This document shows, in pieces, positions 36,657 to 45,189 of a DNA stretch of 64,000 nt (positions are counted from its first letter, which is position 1; each line of letters opens with the position of its first letter). The DNA is from Streptomyces sp. CoH27 (GTDB lineage Bacteria; Actinomycetota; Actinomycetes; Streptomycetales; Streptomycetaceae). The notes beneath the pieces are model-generated. The model was given only the letters and a program-made list of their open reading frames with translations, did not search any database and had not been told where the DNA came from. The stretch lies in contig NZ_JAIQYY010000003.1 of assembly GCF_020181035.1 (NCBI RefSeq), forward strand, positions 35,439 to 99,438. Reading direction: 5' to 3'. Made by a program: the position numbers and the translations under genes.

Positions 36657-37831
36657 GCCGGCTCTCCGGGCGTGAGCCGGGTGAGCAGCCCGGTCAGCAC
36701 GTCCGGTGCGACGGTCACACTGTCGATGCGCGGCAGGTTCTCCGCCAGCCGGTCGGCGGTCAGCGCGCGCAGGGTCGTCGCCCCGTCGATCCCGGCCTCG
36801 GTGTGCACCCGCAGCCAGGCCGCCTGGGCCTCGGCCCGTGCCGCTCCGACCTCTCGCGCCGCGTCGGCCTCCACCCGCGCCAGCCGGACGGCCTTCGCCG
36901 CATCGGCCTCGGCGAGCGCCACCGTACGCGCGGCCTCGGCCTGGCCCAGCCGCTCGGTACGCCGTGCTTCGGCCTCGGCCAGTTCGACCGCCCGGGCGGC
37001 CTCCGCCCGGGCCAGCCGTTCCGTCCGCTGTGCCTCGGCGTCGGCCAGCCGGACCTTCCGGGACGCCTCCGCCTGCGCCTGTACCGCGTCCGCCGCGGCC
37101 TGCTCCTCGGCCTCGCGCCGGGCGTTGGTGCCCCGCTGTTCGACCAACTGCTCCTCGCGGCGGGCGAGTTCGATGCGGCTGGCCAGCTCGTTCTCGGCGA
37201 TGGTCCGCTCCCGCTCGACGGCCACGGCCCGCCGCTCGTAGGTCGCCCGGTCGGCCTCCTGCTGGATCTGCTCCCGGGCCGGTGTGCGCAGGGCGCGCTC
37301 CACCTCCGGCTCCGGTCTGAGCGCCATCACGCGGACGGCGACCACCTCGATGCCGGTGGCGGGCAGCCGCGGCTCGGCACCGAGTCCGGCCGCGACCCGC
37401 TCGCGCACCGCCGTGACGCCGTCGGCCAGCGCGGCCGCGAGCGGCGTACGCGCCAGGACGTCCAGCGCGTGCTGCTGCGCGGTCTCGGTCAGGAGGGTGC
37501 CCAGCTGCTCCAGCGGTGTGCCGCGCCAGGCGCCGGTGTCCGGGTCGACGGAGAAGTCCAGGCGGGCGGCGGCCACGGCCGGATCGGCGACGCGGTAGGT
37601 GACGGTCGCCTGCACGGACACGTCCTGGAAGTCGGCCGTACGGGCATGGAAGGTCATCGCCAACTCCCGGTCGTCGACCGGCACTTCGGAGATCGCCGCG
37701 GTGAGCGCGCGGAACCAGAAGCTGAGCCCCGGTCCGTCGTGCAGCAGCGTCCCGCCCCGGTGGTGCCGGATGTGCGCCGTCGGCGCCCCGCGCAGATGAC
37801 GCCAGCCCAGGCGCCGGGTGATGTCGGCCAT
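36653..37831 (-). CDS. SPFH (band 7/flotillin-like) domain protein
   Basis: 392 residues. An SPFH domain at about 40-200 (DVSVQATVTYRVADPAVAAA; PATGIEVVAVRVMALRPEPE) is followed by a long coiled coil of repeating Ala/Glu/Arg heptads (EAEARRTERLGQAEAARTVA) to about residue 345. No N-terminal membrane hairpin is visible, so it is cytosolic or peripherally bound. Start ATG 37831 with GAGGGGG four bases upstream. Likely a scaffold for the co-translated downstream proteins. Confidence 0.85.
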   Translation of the reverse strand: MADITRRLGWRHLRGAPTAHIRHHRGGTLLHDGPGLSFWFRALTAAISEVPVDDRELAMTFHARTADFQDVSVQATVTYRVADPAVAAARLDFSVDPDTGAWRGTPLEQLGTLLTETAQQHALDVLARTPLAAALADGVTAVRERVAAGLGAEPRLPATGIEVVAVRVMALRPEPEVERALRTPAREQIQQEADRATYERRAVAVERERTIAENELASRIELARREEQLVEQRGTNARREAEEQAAADAVQAQAEASRKVRLADAEAQRTERLARAEAARAVELAEAEARRTERLGQAEAARTVALAEADAAKAVRLARVEADAAREVGAARAEAQAAWLRVHTEAGIDGATTLRALTADRLAENLPRIDSVTVAPDVLTGLLTRLTPGEPA

Positions 37832-37975
37832 GGAACCCCCTCGTTTTTCGTCATCGCGACGATAAACGGAGACTCCGCTTCTCGTCAACAGGACGAGAAG
37901 CGCTGAAGGGAACAAGAAGGTGCAGAAACCGGCGACAGGAGCGTGAACCCGGTCGGCTGCGGCCAGGATGGAGGC

Positions 37976-39199
37976 ATGACCTACCGTGTCGACTCCGAGG
38001 CCGGGCGGCTGCGCCGCGTGATCTTGCACCGGCCCGACCTGGAGCTCAAAAGGCTCACCCCGAGCAACAAGGACGCCCTCCTCTTCGACGACGTGCTGTG
38101 GGTGCGCCGGGCGCGTGCCGAGCACGACGGGTTCGCCGACGTCCTGCGGGACCGCGGAGTCGCCGTCCACCTCTTCGGCGACCTGCTCACCGAGACCCTC
38201 CAGCTGCCCGAGGCCCGCACGCTCGTCCTCGACCGGGTCTTCCATGAGAAGGAGTACGGCCCCCTCGCCACCGACCACCTGCGCGCCGCGTTCGCCGCCC
38301 TGCCCGCGAGGGAGCTGGCCGAGGCGCTCGTGGGGGGCATGACCAAGCGGGAGTTCCTTGCGGCGCACCCGGAGCCGACGTCCGTCCGCTTCCATGTGAT
38401 GGACCTCGACGACTTCCTCCTCGGCCCCCTGCCCAACCACCTCTTCACCCGTGACACCTCCGCCTGGATCTACGACGGGGTCGCCATCAACGCCATGCGG
38501 CTGCCCGCCCGGCAGCGCGAGACCGTCCACTTCGAGGCGATCTACCGGTATCACCCGCTGTTCCGTGACGAAACGTTCCATGTCTGGTCGCAGGGCCAGG
38601 CCGACCACCCCTCCACCATCGAGGGCGGTGACGTCCTGGTGATCGGCAACGGCGCCGTCCTGGTCGGCATGAGCGAGCGCACCACCCCGCAGGCCGTGGA
38701 GATGCTGGCCCACCAGCTGTTCGCGGCCGGCTCCGCGCGCACCATCGTCGCGCTCGACATGCCCAAGCGGCGCGCCTTCATGCACCTGGACACCGTGATG
38801 ACCATGGTCGACGGCGACACCTTCACCCAGTACGCGGGCCTCGGCATGCTGCGCTCGTACACCATCGAGCCGGGCGTCGGCGAGCGGGAGCTGAAGGTGA
38901 CCGATCATCCCCCGGAGCACATGCACCGCGCCATCGCCGCCGCCCTCGGCCTCGGCGAGATCCGGGTGCTGACCGCCACCCAGGACGTGCACGCCGCCGA
39001 ACGCGAGCAGTGGGACGACGGCTGCAACGTGCTCGCCGTCGAACCCGGCGTCGTCATCGCCTACGAGCGCAACGCCACCACCAACACCCATCTGCGCAAG
39101 CAGGGTGTCGAGGTGATCGAGATCCCGGGCAGCGAGCTGGGGCGGGGCCGCGGCGGCCCCCGGTGCATGAGCTGCCCGGTGCAGCGGGACCCGGTCTGA
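37976..39199 (+). CDS. arcA: Arginine deiminase
   Basis: 407 residues. Family motifs: [55 protein letters not shown], and the catalytic Cys in GPRCMSCP near the C-terminus. Hydrolyses arginine to citrulline and ammonia; the downstream argF can then phosphorolyse citrulline or run in reverse. ATG 37976; an upstream in-frame GTG at 37943 adds 11 unlikely residues. A 98-base gap with an operator separates it from argF. Confidence 0.93.
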   Translation: MTYRVDSEAGRLRRVILHRPDLELKRLTPSNKDALLFDDVLWVRRARAEHDGFADVLRDRGVAVHLFGDLLTETLQLPEARTLVLDRVFHEKEYGPLATDHLRAAFAALPARELAEALVGGMTKREFLAAHPEPTSVRFHVMDLDDFLLGPLPNHLFTRDTSAWIYDGVAINAMRLPARQRETVHFEAIYRYHPLFRDETFHVWSQGQADHPSTIEGGDVLVIGNGAVLVGMSERTTPQAVEMLAHQLFAAGSARTIVALDMPKRRAFMHLDTVMTMVDGDTFTQYAGLGMLRSYTIEPGVGERELKVTDHPPEHMHRAIAAALGLGEIRVLTATQDVHAAEREQWDDGCNVLAVEPGVVIAYERNATTNTHLRKQGVEVIEIPGSELGRGRGGPRCMSCPVQRDPV

Positions 39200-39230
39200 C
39201 CGGTGTGATGAAGCGGACGCCAGGAGGCTG

Positions 39231-39260
39231 TATAGAAATTCTGGAGGTCGTATAGAATTC
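39231..39260. promoter_or_regulatory. Tandem AT-rich operator, candidate ArgR (ARG) boxes
   Basis: TATAGAAATTC (39231-39241) and TATAGAATTC (39251-39260), 20 bases apart (two helical turns), lie 38 bases before argF. ArgR operators are pairs of AT-rich palindromes with similar spacing. The TATAGA of either copy may double as a -10. Confidence 0.6.
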
Positions 39261-39297
39261 CAGGGTCCTGTCCGCTCGTACCCCCGGAGCGCCCACC

Positions 39298-40326
39298 ATG
39301 GCGACAGTCCCGACCGTCTTCACCGGCCGCCACTTCCTCAAGGAGCTCGACTTCACCGAGGAGGAGTTCCGCGGCCTGGTCGAGCTGGCGGCCGAGCTGA
39401 AGGCGGCCAAGAAGGCAGGGACCGAGACGCAGTACCTGACCGGCAAGAACATCGCGCTCGTCTTCGAGAAGACCTCGACGCGTACCCGGTGTGCGTTCGA
39501 GGTCGCCGCCGCCGACCAGGGCGCCCGCACGACCTACCTCGACCCGGCCGGCTCGCAGATCGGGCACAAGGAGTCCGTGAAGGACACCGCCCGCGTCCTC
39601 GGCCGGATGTTCGACGCCATCGAGTACCGCGGGCACGGCCAGGGGGTCGTCGAGGAGCTGGCCGCCCACGCCGGGGTTCCCGTCTACAACGGCCTCACCG
39701 ACGAGTGGCACCCCACCCAGATGCTCGCCGACGTGCTCACCGTGACCGAGCACACCGACAAGCCGCTGAACGAGGTCGTCTTCGCCTACCTCGGTGACGC
39801 CCGCTACAACATGGGCAACTCCTACCTCGTCACCGGCGCCCTGCTCGGCATGGACGTCCGGATCGTCGCGCCCCGGGTGCTGTGGCCGGACGAGACGATC
39901 GTGCAGGTGGCCCGGCAGCTCGCCACCGCCTCCGGCGCCCGGGTCACGCTCACCGAGGACGTGAAGGAGGGCGTGCGCGGCGCCGACTTCCTCGCGACCG
40001 ACGTCTGGGTGTCGATGGGCGAGCCCAAGGAGGTCTGGGACGAGCGCATCGCCCTGCTGGGTCCGTACGCCGTGACCATGGACGTCCTCGCCGCCTCCGG
40101 CAACCCCGGCGTGAAGTTCCTGCACTGCCTGCCGGCCTTCCACGACCTCGGCACCAAGGTCGGCCGCGAGATCCACGAGCGGTACGGACTGTCCGAGCTG
40201 GAGGTCACCGACGAGGTCTTCGAGTCCGAGCACTCGGTCGTCTTCGACGAGGCGGAGAACCGGATGCACACGATCAAGGCGGTCCTCGTGGCCACCCTGG
40301 CGGGTGCGTCACAGAGCCTTGCCTGA
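39298..40326 (+). CDS. argF: Ornithine carbamoyltransferase
   Basis: 342 residues. Carbamoyl-phosphate loop [17 protein letters not shown], ornithine loop DVWVSMGEP, and the HCLPAFHD motif are intact. Makes citrulline from ornithine and carbamoyl phosphate in arginine synthesis, or works in the opposite direction downstream of arginine deiminase. Downstream of arcA with its own apparent operator; length is typical. Confidence 0.95.
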   Translation: MATVPTVFTGRHFLKELDFTEEEFRGLVELAAELKAAKKAGTETQYLTGKNIALVFEKTSTRTRCAFEVAAADQGARTTYLDPAGSQIGHKESVKDTARVLGRMFDAIEYRGHGQGVVEELAAHAGVPVYNGLTDEWHPTQMLADVLTVTEHTDKPLNEVVFAYLGDARYNMGNSYLVTGALLGMDVRIVAPRVLWPDETIVQVARQLATASGARVTLTEDVKEGVRGADFLATDVWVSMGEPKEVWDERIALLGPYAVTMDVLAASGNPGVKFLHCLPAFHDLGTKVGREIHERYGLSELEVTDEVFESEHSVVFDEAENRMHTIKAVLVATLAGASQSLA

Positions 40327-40351
40327 CCCTCCACCCGCATGCCCGCTCCCC

Positions 40352-40504
40352 GTGTCACGTCGGACCTGGGTCCAGTTCGCCGTGTTCCTCGTGGTGGACC
40401 TGGCGATCCACGCCGGCTACGGCCGCCGGCACTCCACGCTCGCCGGGACGGCCCCCGAGGTCATGCCGACGGCCGCCGCTGAGCGGGAACCACAGGCAGT
40501 GTGA
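40352..40504 (+). CDS. Possible small membrane protein, 50 residues
   Basis: GTG 40352 opens a frame with one hydrophobic segment (WVQFAVFLVVDLAIHAGY), then a short Ala/Glu tail. The last 44 bases overlap the convergent anti-sigma-like gene. There is no clear ribosome site; kept because the hydrophobic helix is unlikely by chance. Confidence 0.4.
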   Translation: MSRRTWVQFAVFLVVDLAIHAGYGRRHSTLAGTAPEVMPTAAAEREPQAV

Positions 40505-40916
40505 ACCACACCGCCTTGCCCGACGGGGTGGGGTGGTGACCGCAGGACGAGCTGAGGGCGCGGATCAGCAGCAGCCCGCGCCCGCCCTCCTGCCAGACGT
40601 CGGGCTGCTCGACCACCGGCGCGGTCAGCCGGCCCGGCGGCGCCGGGTCCGGGTCGTGCACCTCGACCTGGCAGCCGGTCGGCAGCAGCTGCACCACCAG
40701 CTCTATCGGGCCGCGCCCGGCGGTGTGCTCCACCGCGTTGGCCACCAGCTCGGCCGTGAGCAGCTCCGCGGTGTCACTGTCGGCCGTGTGCTCCACCTCG
40801 GCCAGGGCCGTACGCACCAGAGCGCGGGCCACGGGCACCGCCGCGGCGGTGTGCGGCAGCGCGATGCGCCAGGAGGCCGATTCGGTGGGGCGTTCGTGCA
40901 AGGCGAGTCCGTTCAT
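40461..40916 (-). CDS. ATP-binding protein, HATPase/anti-sigma-factor-like
   Basis: 151 residues of the SpoIIAB/RsbW-like ATPase family that is expanded in Streptomyces: N-box TAELLTAELVANAVEHT, then VEVHDPDPAPP and GRGLLLIRALSSSCG. These kinases or anti-sigma factors bind sigma or anti-anti-sigma proteins. No partner gene is adjacent. Confidence 0.88.
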   Translation of the reverse strand: MNGLALHERPTESASWRIALPHTAAAVPVARALVRTALAEVEHTADSDTAELLTAELVANAVEHTAGRGPIELVVQLLPTGCQVEVHDPDPAPPGRLTAPVVEQPDVWQEGGRGLLLIRALSSSCGHHPTPSGKAVWFTLPVVPAQRRPSA

Positions 40917-41145
40917 GGAGCAGGTTGTCCTGCTTTCGACTGTAGGAATGGTACGGGCCCGGCCACTTCAGCCGATCGGCGGGCTTCGCCCGGGGTGTTC
41001 GGCCCCGGTACCGGGCGGCCTACCCAGCCGAACGGCCTGCCTCGCCCGCCCGAGCCCGCTGTTACGGCCCTGTCGCCGACCGGTGACGCACGTGACCGGG
41101 CTGGGCCGATCGGCGGACGGCGGACCTGCGTCTGTCGCGCACTCA

Positions 41146-41176
41146 TGACGACAGTCACAAACAGGTGATAACTTCG
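41146..41176 (+). promoter_or_regulatory. Promoter/operator shared with position 46860
   Basis: TGACGACAGTCA (41146-41157) contains TGAC-N4-GTCA; GATAAC at 41167-41172 could be the -10. The same TGACG-R-CAGTCA and GATAAC-N-TCG occur at 46860-46890 with identical spacing (21 bases start to start), so both ends of the aromatic cluster probably answer to one regulator. Lies in a 307-base gap (40917-41223) that shows nothing else. Confidence 0.7.
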
Positions 41177-41223
41177 TGGGACAGAGCAACGTACGGCACC
41201 GCCGCCCTAGGAGGCCGCACGTC

Positions 41224-42051
41224 ATGAGTCCCTTCACCGGCTCCGCCGCCCGCACCTCCGACTGGGAGCATCTGCGGGTCCACCGCGCCGACGGGGTCGC
41301 CACCGTCACCCTCGCCCGCCCCGAGAAACTCAACGCGCTCACCTTCGGCGGCTACGCCGACCTGCGCGATCTGCTCGCCGAGCTGTCCCGGGAGCGCTCG
41401 GTGCGCGCCCTGGTACTGGCCGGCGAGGGCCGCGGCTTCTGCTCCGGCGGAGACGTGGACGAGATCATCGGCGCCACCCTCTCGATGGACACCGCCCAGC
41501 TGCTCGACTTCAACCGGATGACCGGCCAGGTGGTGCGCGCGATCCGCGAATGCCCCTTCCCGGTGATCGCCGCGGTGCACGGGGTGGCGGCGGGCGCCGG
41601 AGCGGTGCTCGCCCTCGCGGCCGACTTCCGGGTGGCGGACCCCTCGGCCCGCTTCGCCTTCCTCTTCACCCGCGTCGGCCTGTCCGGCGGCGACATGGGC
41701 GCGGCCTATCTGCTGCCCCGGATCGTCGGCCTCGGCCACGCCACCCGGCTGCTCATGCTGGGCGAGCCGGTCCGTGCCCCCGAGGCGGAGCGCATCGGCC
41801 TGATCAGCGAACTGACCGACGAGGGCCACGCCGACGCGGCGGCCCAGGCCCTGGCCCGCCGCCTGGCCGACGGCCCGGCCCTGGCGCACGCCCAGACGAA
41901 GGCCCTGCTCACCGCCGAACTGGACATGCCGCTCGCCGCCTCGGTCGAACTGGACGCCTCGACCCAGGCGCTGCTGATGAACGGCGAGGACTACGCGGAG
42001 TTCCACGCGGCTTTCACGGAGAAGCGTCCGCCGAAGTGGCAGGGGAGGTGA
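41224..42051 (+). CDS. Enoyl-CoA hydratase/isomerase family protein
   Basis: 275 residues, crotonase fold: VTLARPEKLNALTFGGYADL, the oxyanion-hole segment GEGRGFCSGGDVDEI, and AAVHGVAAGAGAVLALAADF. Start ATG 41224 with AGGAGG nine bases upstream. Six bases from the monooxygenase gene. In the aromatic pathway it should hydrate ring-derived enoyl-CoA or help open the ring. Confidence 0.9.
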   Translation: MSPFTGSAARTSDWEHLRVHRADGVATVTLARPEKLNALTFGGYADLRDLLAELSRERSVRALVLAGEGRGFCSGGDVDEIIGATLSMDTAQLLDFNRMTGQVVRAIRECPFPVIAAVHGVAAGAGAVLALAADFRVADPSARFAFLFTRVGLSGGDMGAAYLLPRIVGLGHATRLLMLGEPVRAPEAERIGLISELTDEGHADAAAQALARRLADGPALAHAQTKALLTAELDMPLAASVELDASTQALLMNGEDYAEFHAAFTEKRPPKWQGR

Positions 42052-42057
42052 GCCGTC

Positions 42058-44325
42058 ATGCGCGTGGCGATCATCGGCGGAGGGCCCGGAGGGCTGTACG
42101 CGGCCGCGTTGCTGAAGCGGCTCGACCCCGCCCGTGACATCACCCTCTGGGAGCGCAACGCCCCGGACGTGACCTTCGGCTTCGGAGTCGTCCTCTCCGA
42201 CGAGACCCTGGGCGGCATCGAACACGCCGACCCGGTGGTCTACGAGGCCCTGCGGCGGGACTTCGTGCGCTGGGACGACATCGACATCGTGCACCGGGGC
42301 ACGGCACAACGCTCCGGGGGACACGGCTTCGCCGCCCTCGGCAGGCACCGCCTCCTGGAGATCCTCCACGACCGCTGCCGCTCCCTCGGTGTGGACCTGC
42401 GATTTCGCACCGAGGCGCCGCCCACGGACGTGCTGTCGGCCGAGTACGACCTCGTCATCGCCGCCGACGGTGTGCACAGCGCCACCCGCGAGGCCTACGC
42501 CCCGGTGTTCCGCCCCCATGTGGCGACACACCACTGCCGCTATGTCTGGCTCGCCGCCGACTTCGCCTTCGACGCCTTCCGCTTCGACATCGCCGAGACC
42601 GAGCACGGCGTGATGCAGCTGCACGGCTACCCCTTTTCGGCCGCTGCCTCCACCGTCATCGTGGAGATGCGCGAGGAGGTGTGGCGGGCGGCGGGATTCG
42701 ACGAGCTCGACACGGCGGAGTCCATCGGACGCTGCGCCAAGATCTTCTCCGAGGCGCTGCGCGGCCGCCCCCTGCGCTCCAACAACTCGGCCTGGACGAC
42801 GTTCCGTACGGTGGTCAACGACCGCTGGTCGCACGGCAATGTCGTCCTGCTCGGTGACGCCGCCCACACCGCCCACTTCTCCATCGGCTCCGGCACCAAG
42901 CTCGCCGTCGAGGACGCGCTGGCCCTCGCCGCCTGCCTGGCGGAACAGCCCGACGTACCCAGGGCGTTGGCGGCGTACGAGGAGGAGCGCAGGCCCGTCG
43001 TCGCCTCCACCCAGCGGGCCGCCCGGGCCAGCCTGGAATGGTTCGAGAACCTTCACCTGTACCGCGACCAGCCGCCCCGCCGCTTCGCCTTCAACCTGCT
43101 CACCCGCAGCCGCCGGGTCACCCACGACAACCTCCGGCTGCGCGACGCCCGCTTCACCGACGCCGTGGAGCGCGAGTTCGGCTGCCCGCCCGGCACGCCC
43201 CCGATGTTCACCCCGTTCCGGCTGCGCGGGCTGACCCTGCGCAACCGGGTCGTGGTGTCGCCGATGGACATGTACTCCGCCACCGACGGCGTACCCGGCG
43301 ACTTCCACCTCGTCCACCTCGGCGCCCGCGCCCTCGGCGGGGCCGGGCTCGTCATGACCGAGATGGTGTGCGTGAGCGAGGAGGGCCGGATCACCCCGGG
43401 CTGTGCCGGTCTCTACACCGGCCGGCAGGCCGAGGCGTGGCGGCGGGTCACCGACTTCGTGCACACCCAGGCGCCGGGCACGGCGATCGGGGTGCAGCTC
43501 GGGCACTCCGGCCGCAAGGGCTCCACGAAGCTGATGTGGGAGGGCATCGACGAGCCGCTGCCCGAGGGCAACTGGCCGCTCGTGGCCGCCTCCCCGCTGC
43601 CGTACAAGCCGGGCAGCCAGACCCCGCGCCGGTTGTCGAGGGCCCAACTGACCGACATCCGCGAGCAGTTCACGGCAGCCGCCTGGCGGGCCGCGCGGGC
43701 CGGGTTCGATCTGCTCGAACTGCACTGCGCCCACGGCTACCTGCTCTCCGGCTTCCTCTCCCCGCTCACCAACCACCGCACCGACGCCTACGGCGGCTCG
43801 CCGGAGAAGCGGCTGCGGTTCCCGCTGGAGGTCTTCGACGCCGTCCGCGCGGTGTGGCCGGCCGAGCGCCCGATGACGGTCCGTATCTCCGCCACCGACT
43901 GGGCCGAGGGCGGCACGAGTGCCGAGGACGCGGTCGGGATCGCCCGTGCCTTCGCCGCGCACGGCGCCGACGCGATCGACGTCTCCACCGGGCAGGTCGT
44001 CGCCGAGGAGCGGCCGGAGTACGGGCGGTCGTACCAGACGCCGTTCGCCGACCGCATCCGGCACGAGGCACGCGTCCCGGTGATCGCGGTCGGCGCGATC
44101 TCCTCGTGGGACGACGTGAACTCCCTGATCCTCGCCGGCCGCACGGACCTGTGCGCGCTGGCCCGCCCGCATCTGTACGACCCGCACTGGACCCTGCACG
44201 CGGCGGCCGAGCAGGGCTACGACGGCCCGGGGGTCGTCTGGCCCGCGCCCTACCGGGCGGGCAGCCGCCGCCCCCAGACCGGCCGCACGGACGCCCCCAA
44301 GCCCCGGCTGACCCTGGACGGTTGA
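42058..44325 (+). CDS. Bifunctional aryl-CoA monooxygenase/reductase (2-aminobenzoyl-CoA or salicylyl-CoA type)
   Basis: 755 residues in two domains. Residues 1-370 are a group A FAD monooxygenase (VAIIGGGPGGLYAAALLKR; LLGDAAHTAHFSIGSGTKLA). Residues 385-740 are an Old Yellow Enzyme-like FMN oxidoreductase (PFRLRGLTLRNRVVVSPMDM; ELHCAHGYLLSGFLSPLTNH). The fusion is typical of 2-aminobenzoyl-CoA monooxygenase/reductase, which hydroxylates and then reduces the ring, and of salicylyl-CoA 5-hydroxylase. Neighbouring RidA and CoA ligase favour aminobenzoate but do not prove it. Confidence 0.85.
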   Translation: MRVAIIGGGPGGLYAAALLKRLDPARDITLWERNAPDVTFGFGVVLSDETLGGIEHADPVVYEALRRDFVRWDDIDIVHRGTAQRSGGHGFAALGRHRLLEILHDRCRSLGVDLRFRTEAPPTDVLSAEYDLVIAADGVHSATREAYAPVFRPHVATHHCRYVWLAADFAFDAFRFDIAETEHGVMQLHGYPFSAAASTVIVEMREEVWRAAGFDELDTAESIGRCAKIFSEALRGRPLRSNNSAWTTFRTVVNDRWSHGNVVLLGDAAHTAHFSIGSGTKLAVEDALALAACLAEQPDVPRALAAYEEERRPVVASTQRAARASLEWFENLHLYRDQPPRRFAFNLLTRSRRVTHDNLRLRDARFTDAVEREFGCPPGTPPMFTPFRLRGLTLRNRVVVSPMDMYSATDGVPGDFHLVHLGARALGGAGLVMTEMVCVSEEGRITPGCAGLYTGRQAEAWRRVTDFVHTQAPGTAIGVQLGHSGRKGSTKLMWEGIDEPLPEGNWPLVAASPLPYKPGSQTPRRLSRAQLTDIREQFTAAAWRAARAGFDLLELHCAHGYLLSGFLSPLTNHRTDAYGGSPEKRLRFPLEVFDAVRAVWPAERPMTVRISATDWAEGGTSAEDAVGIARAFAAHGADAIDVSTGQVVAEERPEYGRSYQTPFADRIRHEARVPVIAVGAISSWDDVNSLILAGRTDLCALARPHLYDPHWTLHAAAEQGYDGPGVVWPAPYRAGSRRPQTGRTDAPKPRLTLDG

Positions 44326-44361
44326 TCAGGCGCGCACCGCCGGGTCTGCGCCTGACCCGCC

Positions 44362-45174
44362 TCACACCCCGGCGAACCGCGCCCCCGCATCCCGCAGCCG
44401 CGCGTGCAGCTCCCGGAAGACCTCCGCCGAACGCACGCCGGGCCAGCCCGTGGGCAGCAGGCGGGTGGGCAGGCCGGGGTCGGTGTAGGGCAGGTGGCGC
44501 CAGGAGTCGAGGGCGAGGAGGTAGTCGCGGTAGGCCTCCTCGGGCGGGGTGTCCGTGCGGCGCTCCCAGGCGCGCAGCACCGGGGCGTGCGCGTCCAGGA
44601 AGCGCTCGTGCTCCTTGGCGATCGCGGCCAGGTCCCACCAGCGGGCGACCGCCTCGGCCGTCGCCGCGAAGCCCAGGTGCTCGCCGCGGAAGAAGTCCAC
44701 GTACGCGTCCAGGTGGAGCCGGCGCAGGGTGTGTTCCGTCTCCTCGTACAGCCGGGCCGGGGCGATCCACACCCCGGGGGCGGCCGTGCCGAAGCCCAGG
44801 CCCGACAGCCGGGAGCGCAGCACATGCCGCTTCTGCCGCTCCGACTCGGGCACGGAGAAGACCGCCAGCACCCAGCCCTCGTCCTCGGGGGGTGCCGTCG
44901 CGTAGATACGGCGGTCGCCGTCGTCCAGCAACTGGCGTGCCTCGGGGGAGAGTTCGTAGCCGGCGGCGCCGCTGTCCGTGCGGGCCGGCAGCAGCAGCCC
45001 GCGCCGTTTGAGCCGGGACACGGAGGAGCGGACGGACGGCGCGTCCACGCCGACCGCGGCCAGCAGCCGGATCAGCTCGGCGACGGGCACGGGGCCGGGC
45101 ATGAAGCGGCCGTACGCGCCGTAGAGCGTGACGATGAGGGACCGGGGGGCGTGCTGCTCGGACACGTTGATCAT
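44362..45174 (-). CDS. PaaX family transcriptional regulator
   Basis: 270 residues. Opens with a PaaX-type winged helix (SLIVTLYGAYGRFMPGPVPV; APSVRSSVSRLKRRGLLLPA) and continues with the PaaX C-terminal domain (GWVLAVFSVPESERQKRHVL). PaaX represses phenylacetate genes until an aryl-CoA is bound. It is 15 bases downstream of the CoA ligase gene, whose product would make the inducer, closing a feedback loop. Confidence 0.9.
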   Translation of the reverse strand: MINVSEQHAPRSLIVTLYGAYGRFMPGPVPVAELIRLLAAVGVDAPSVRSSVSRLKRRGLLLPARTDSGAAGYELSPEARQLLDDGDRRIYATAPPEDEGWVLAVFSVPESERQKRHVLRSRLSGLGFGTAAPGVWIAPARLYEETEHTLRRLHLDAYVDFFRGEHLGFAATAEAVARWWDLAAIAKEHERFLDAHAPVLRAWERRTDTPPEEAYRDYLLALDSWRHLPYTDPGLPTRLLPTGWPGVRSAEVFRELHARLRDAGARFAGV

Positions 45175-45189
45175 TTTAGGTCGTCGTCA

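Noticed and set aside
42058..44325. Naming the fused monooxygenase firmly as salicylyl-CoA 5-hydroxylase
   Set aside because: The same two-domain architecture is shared by 2-aminobenzoyl-CoA monooxygenase/reductase, and no gentisate dioxygenase is nearby; the call is left open.
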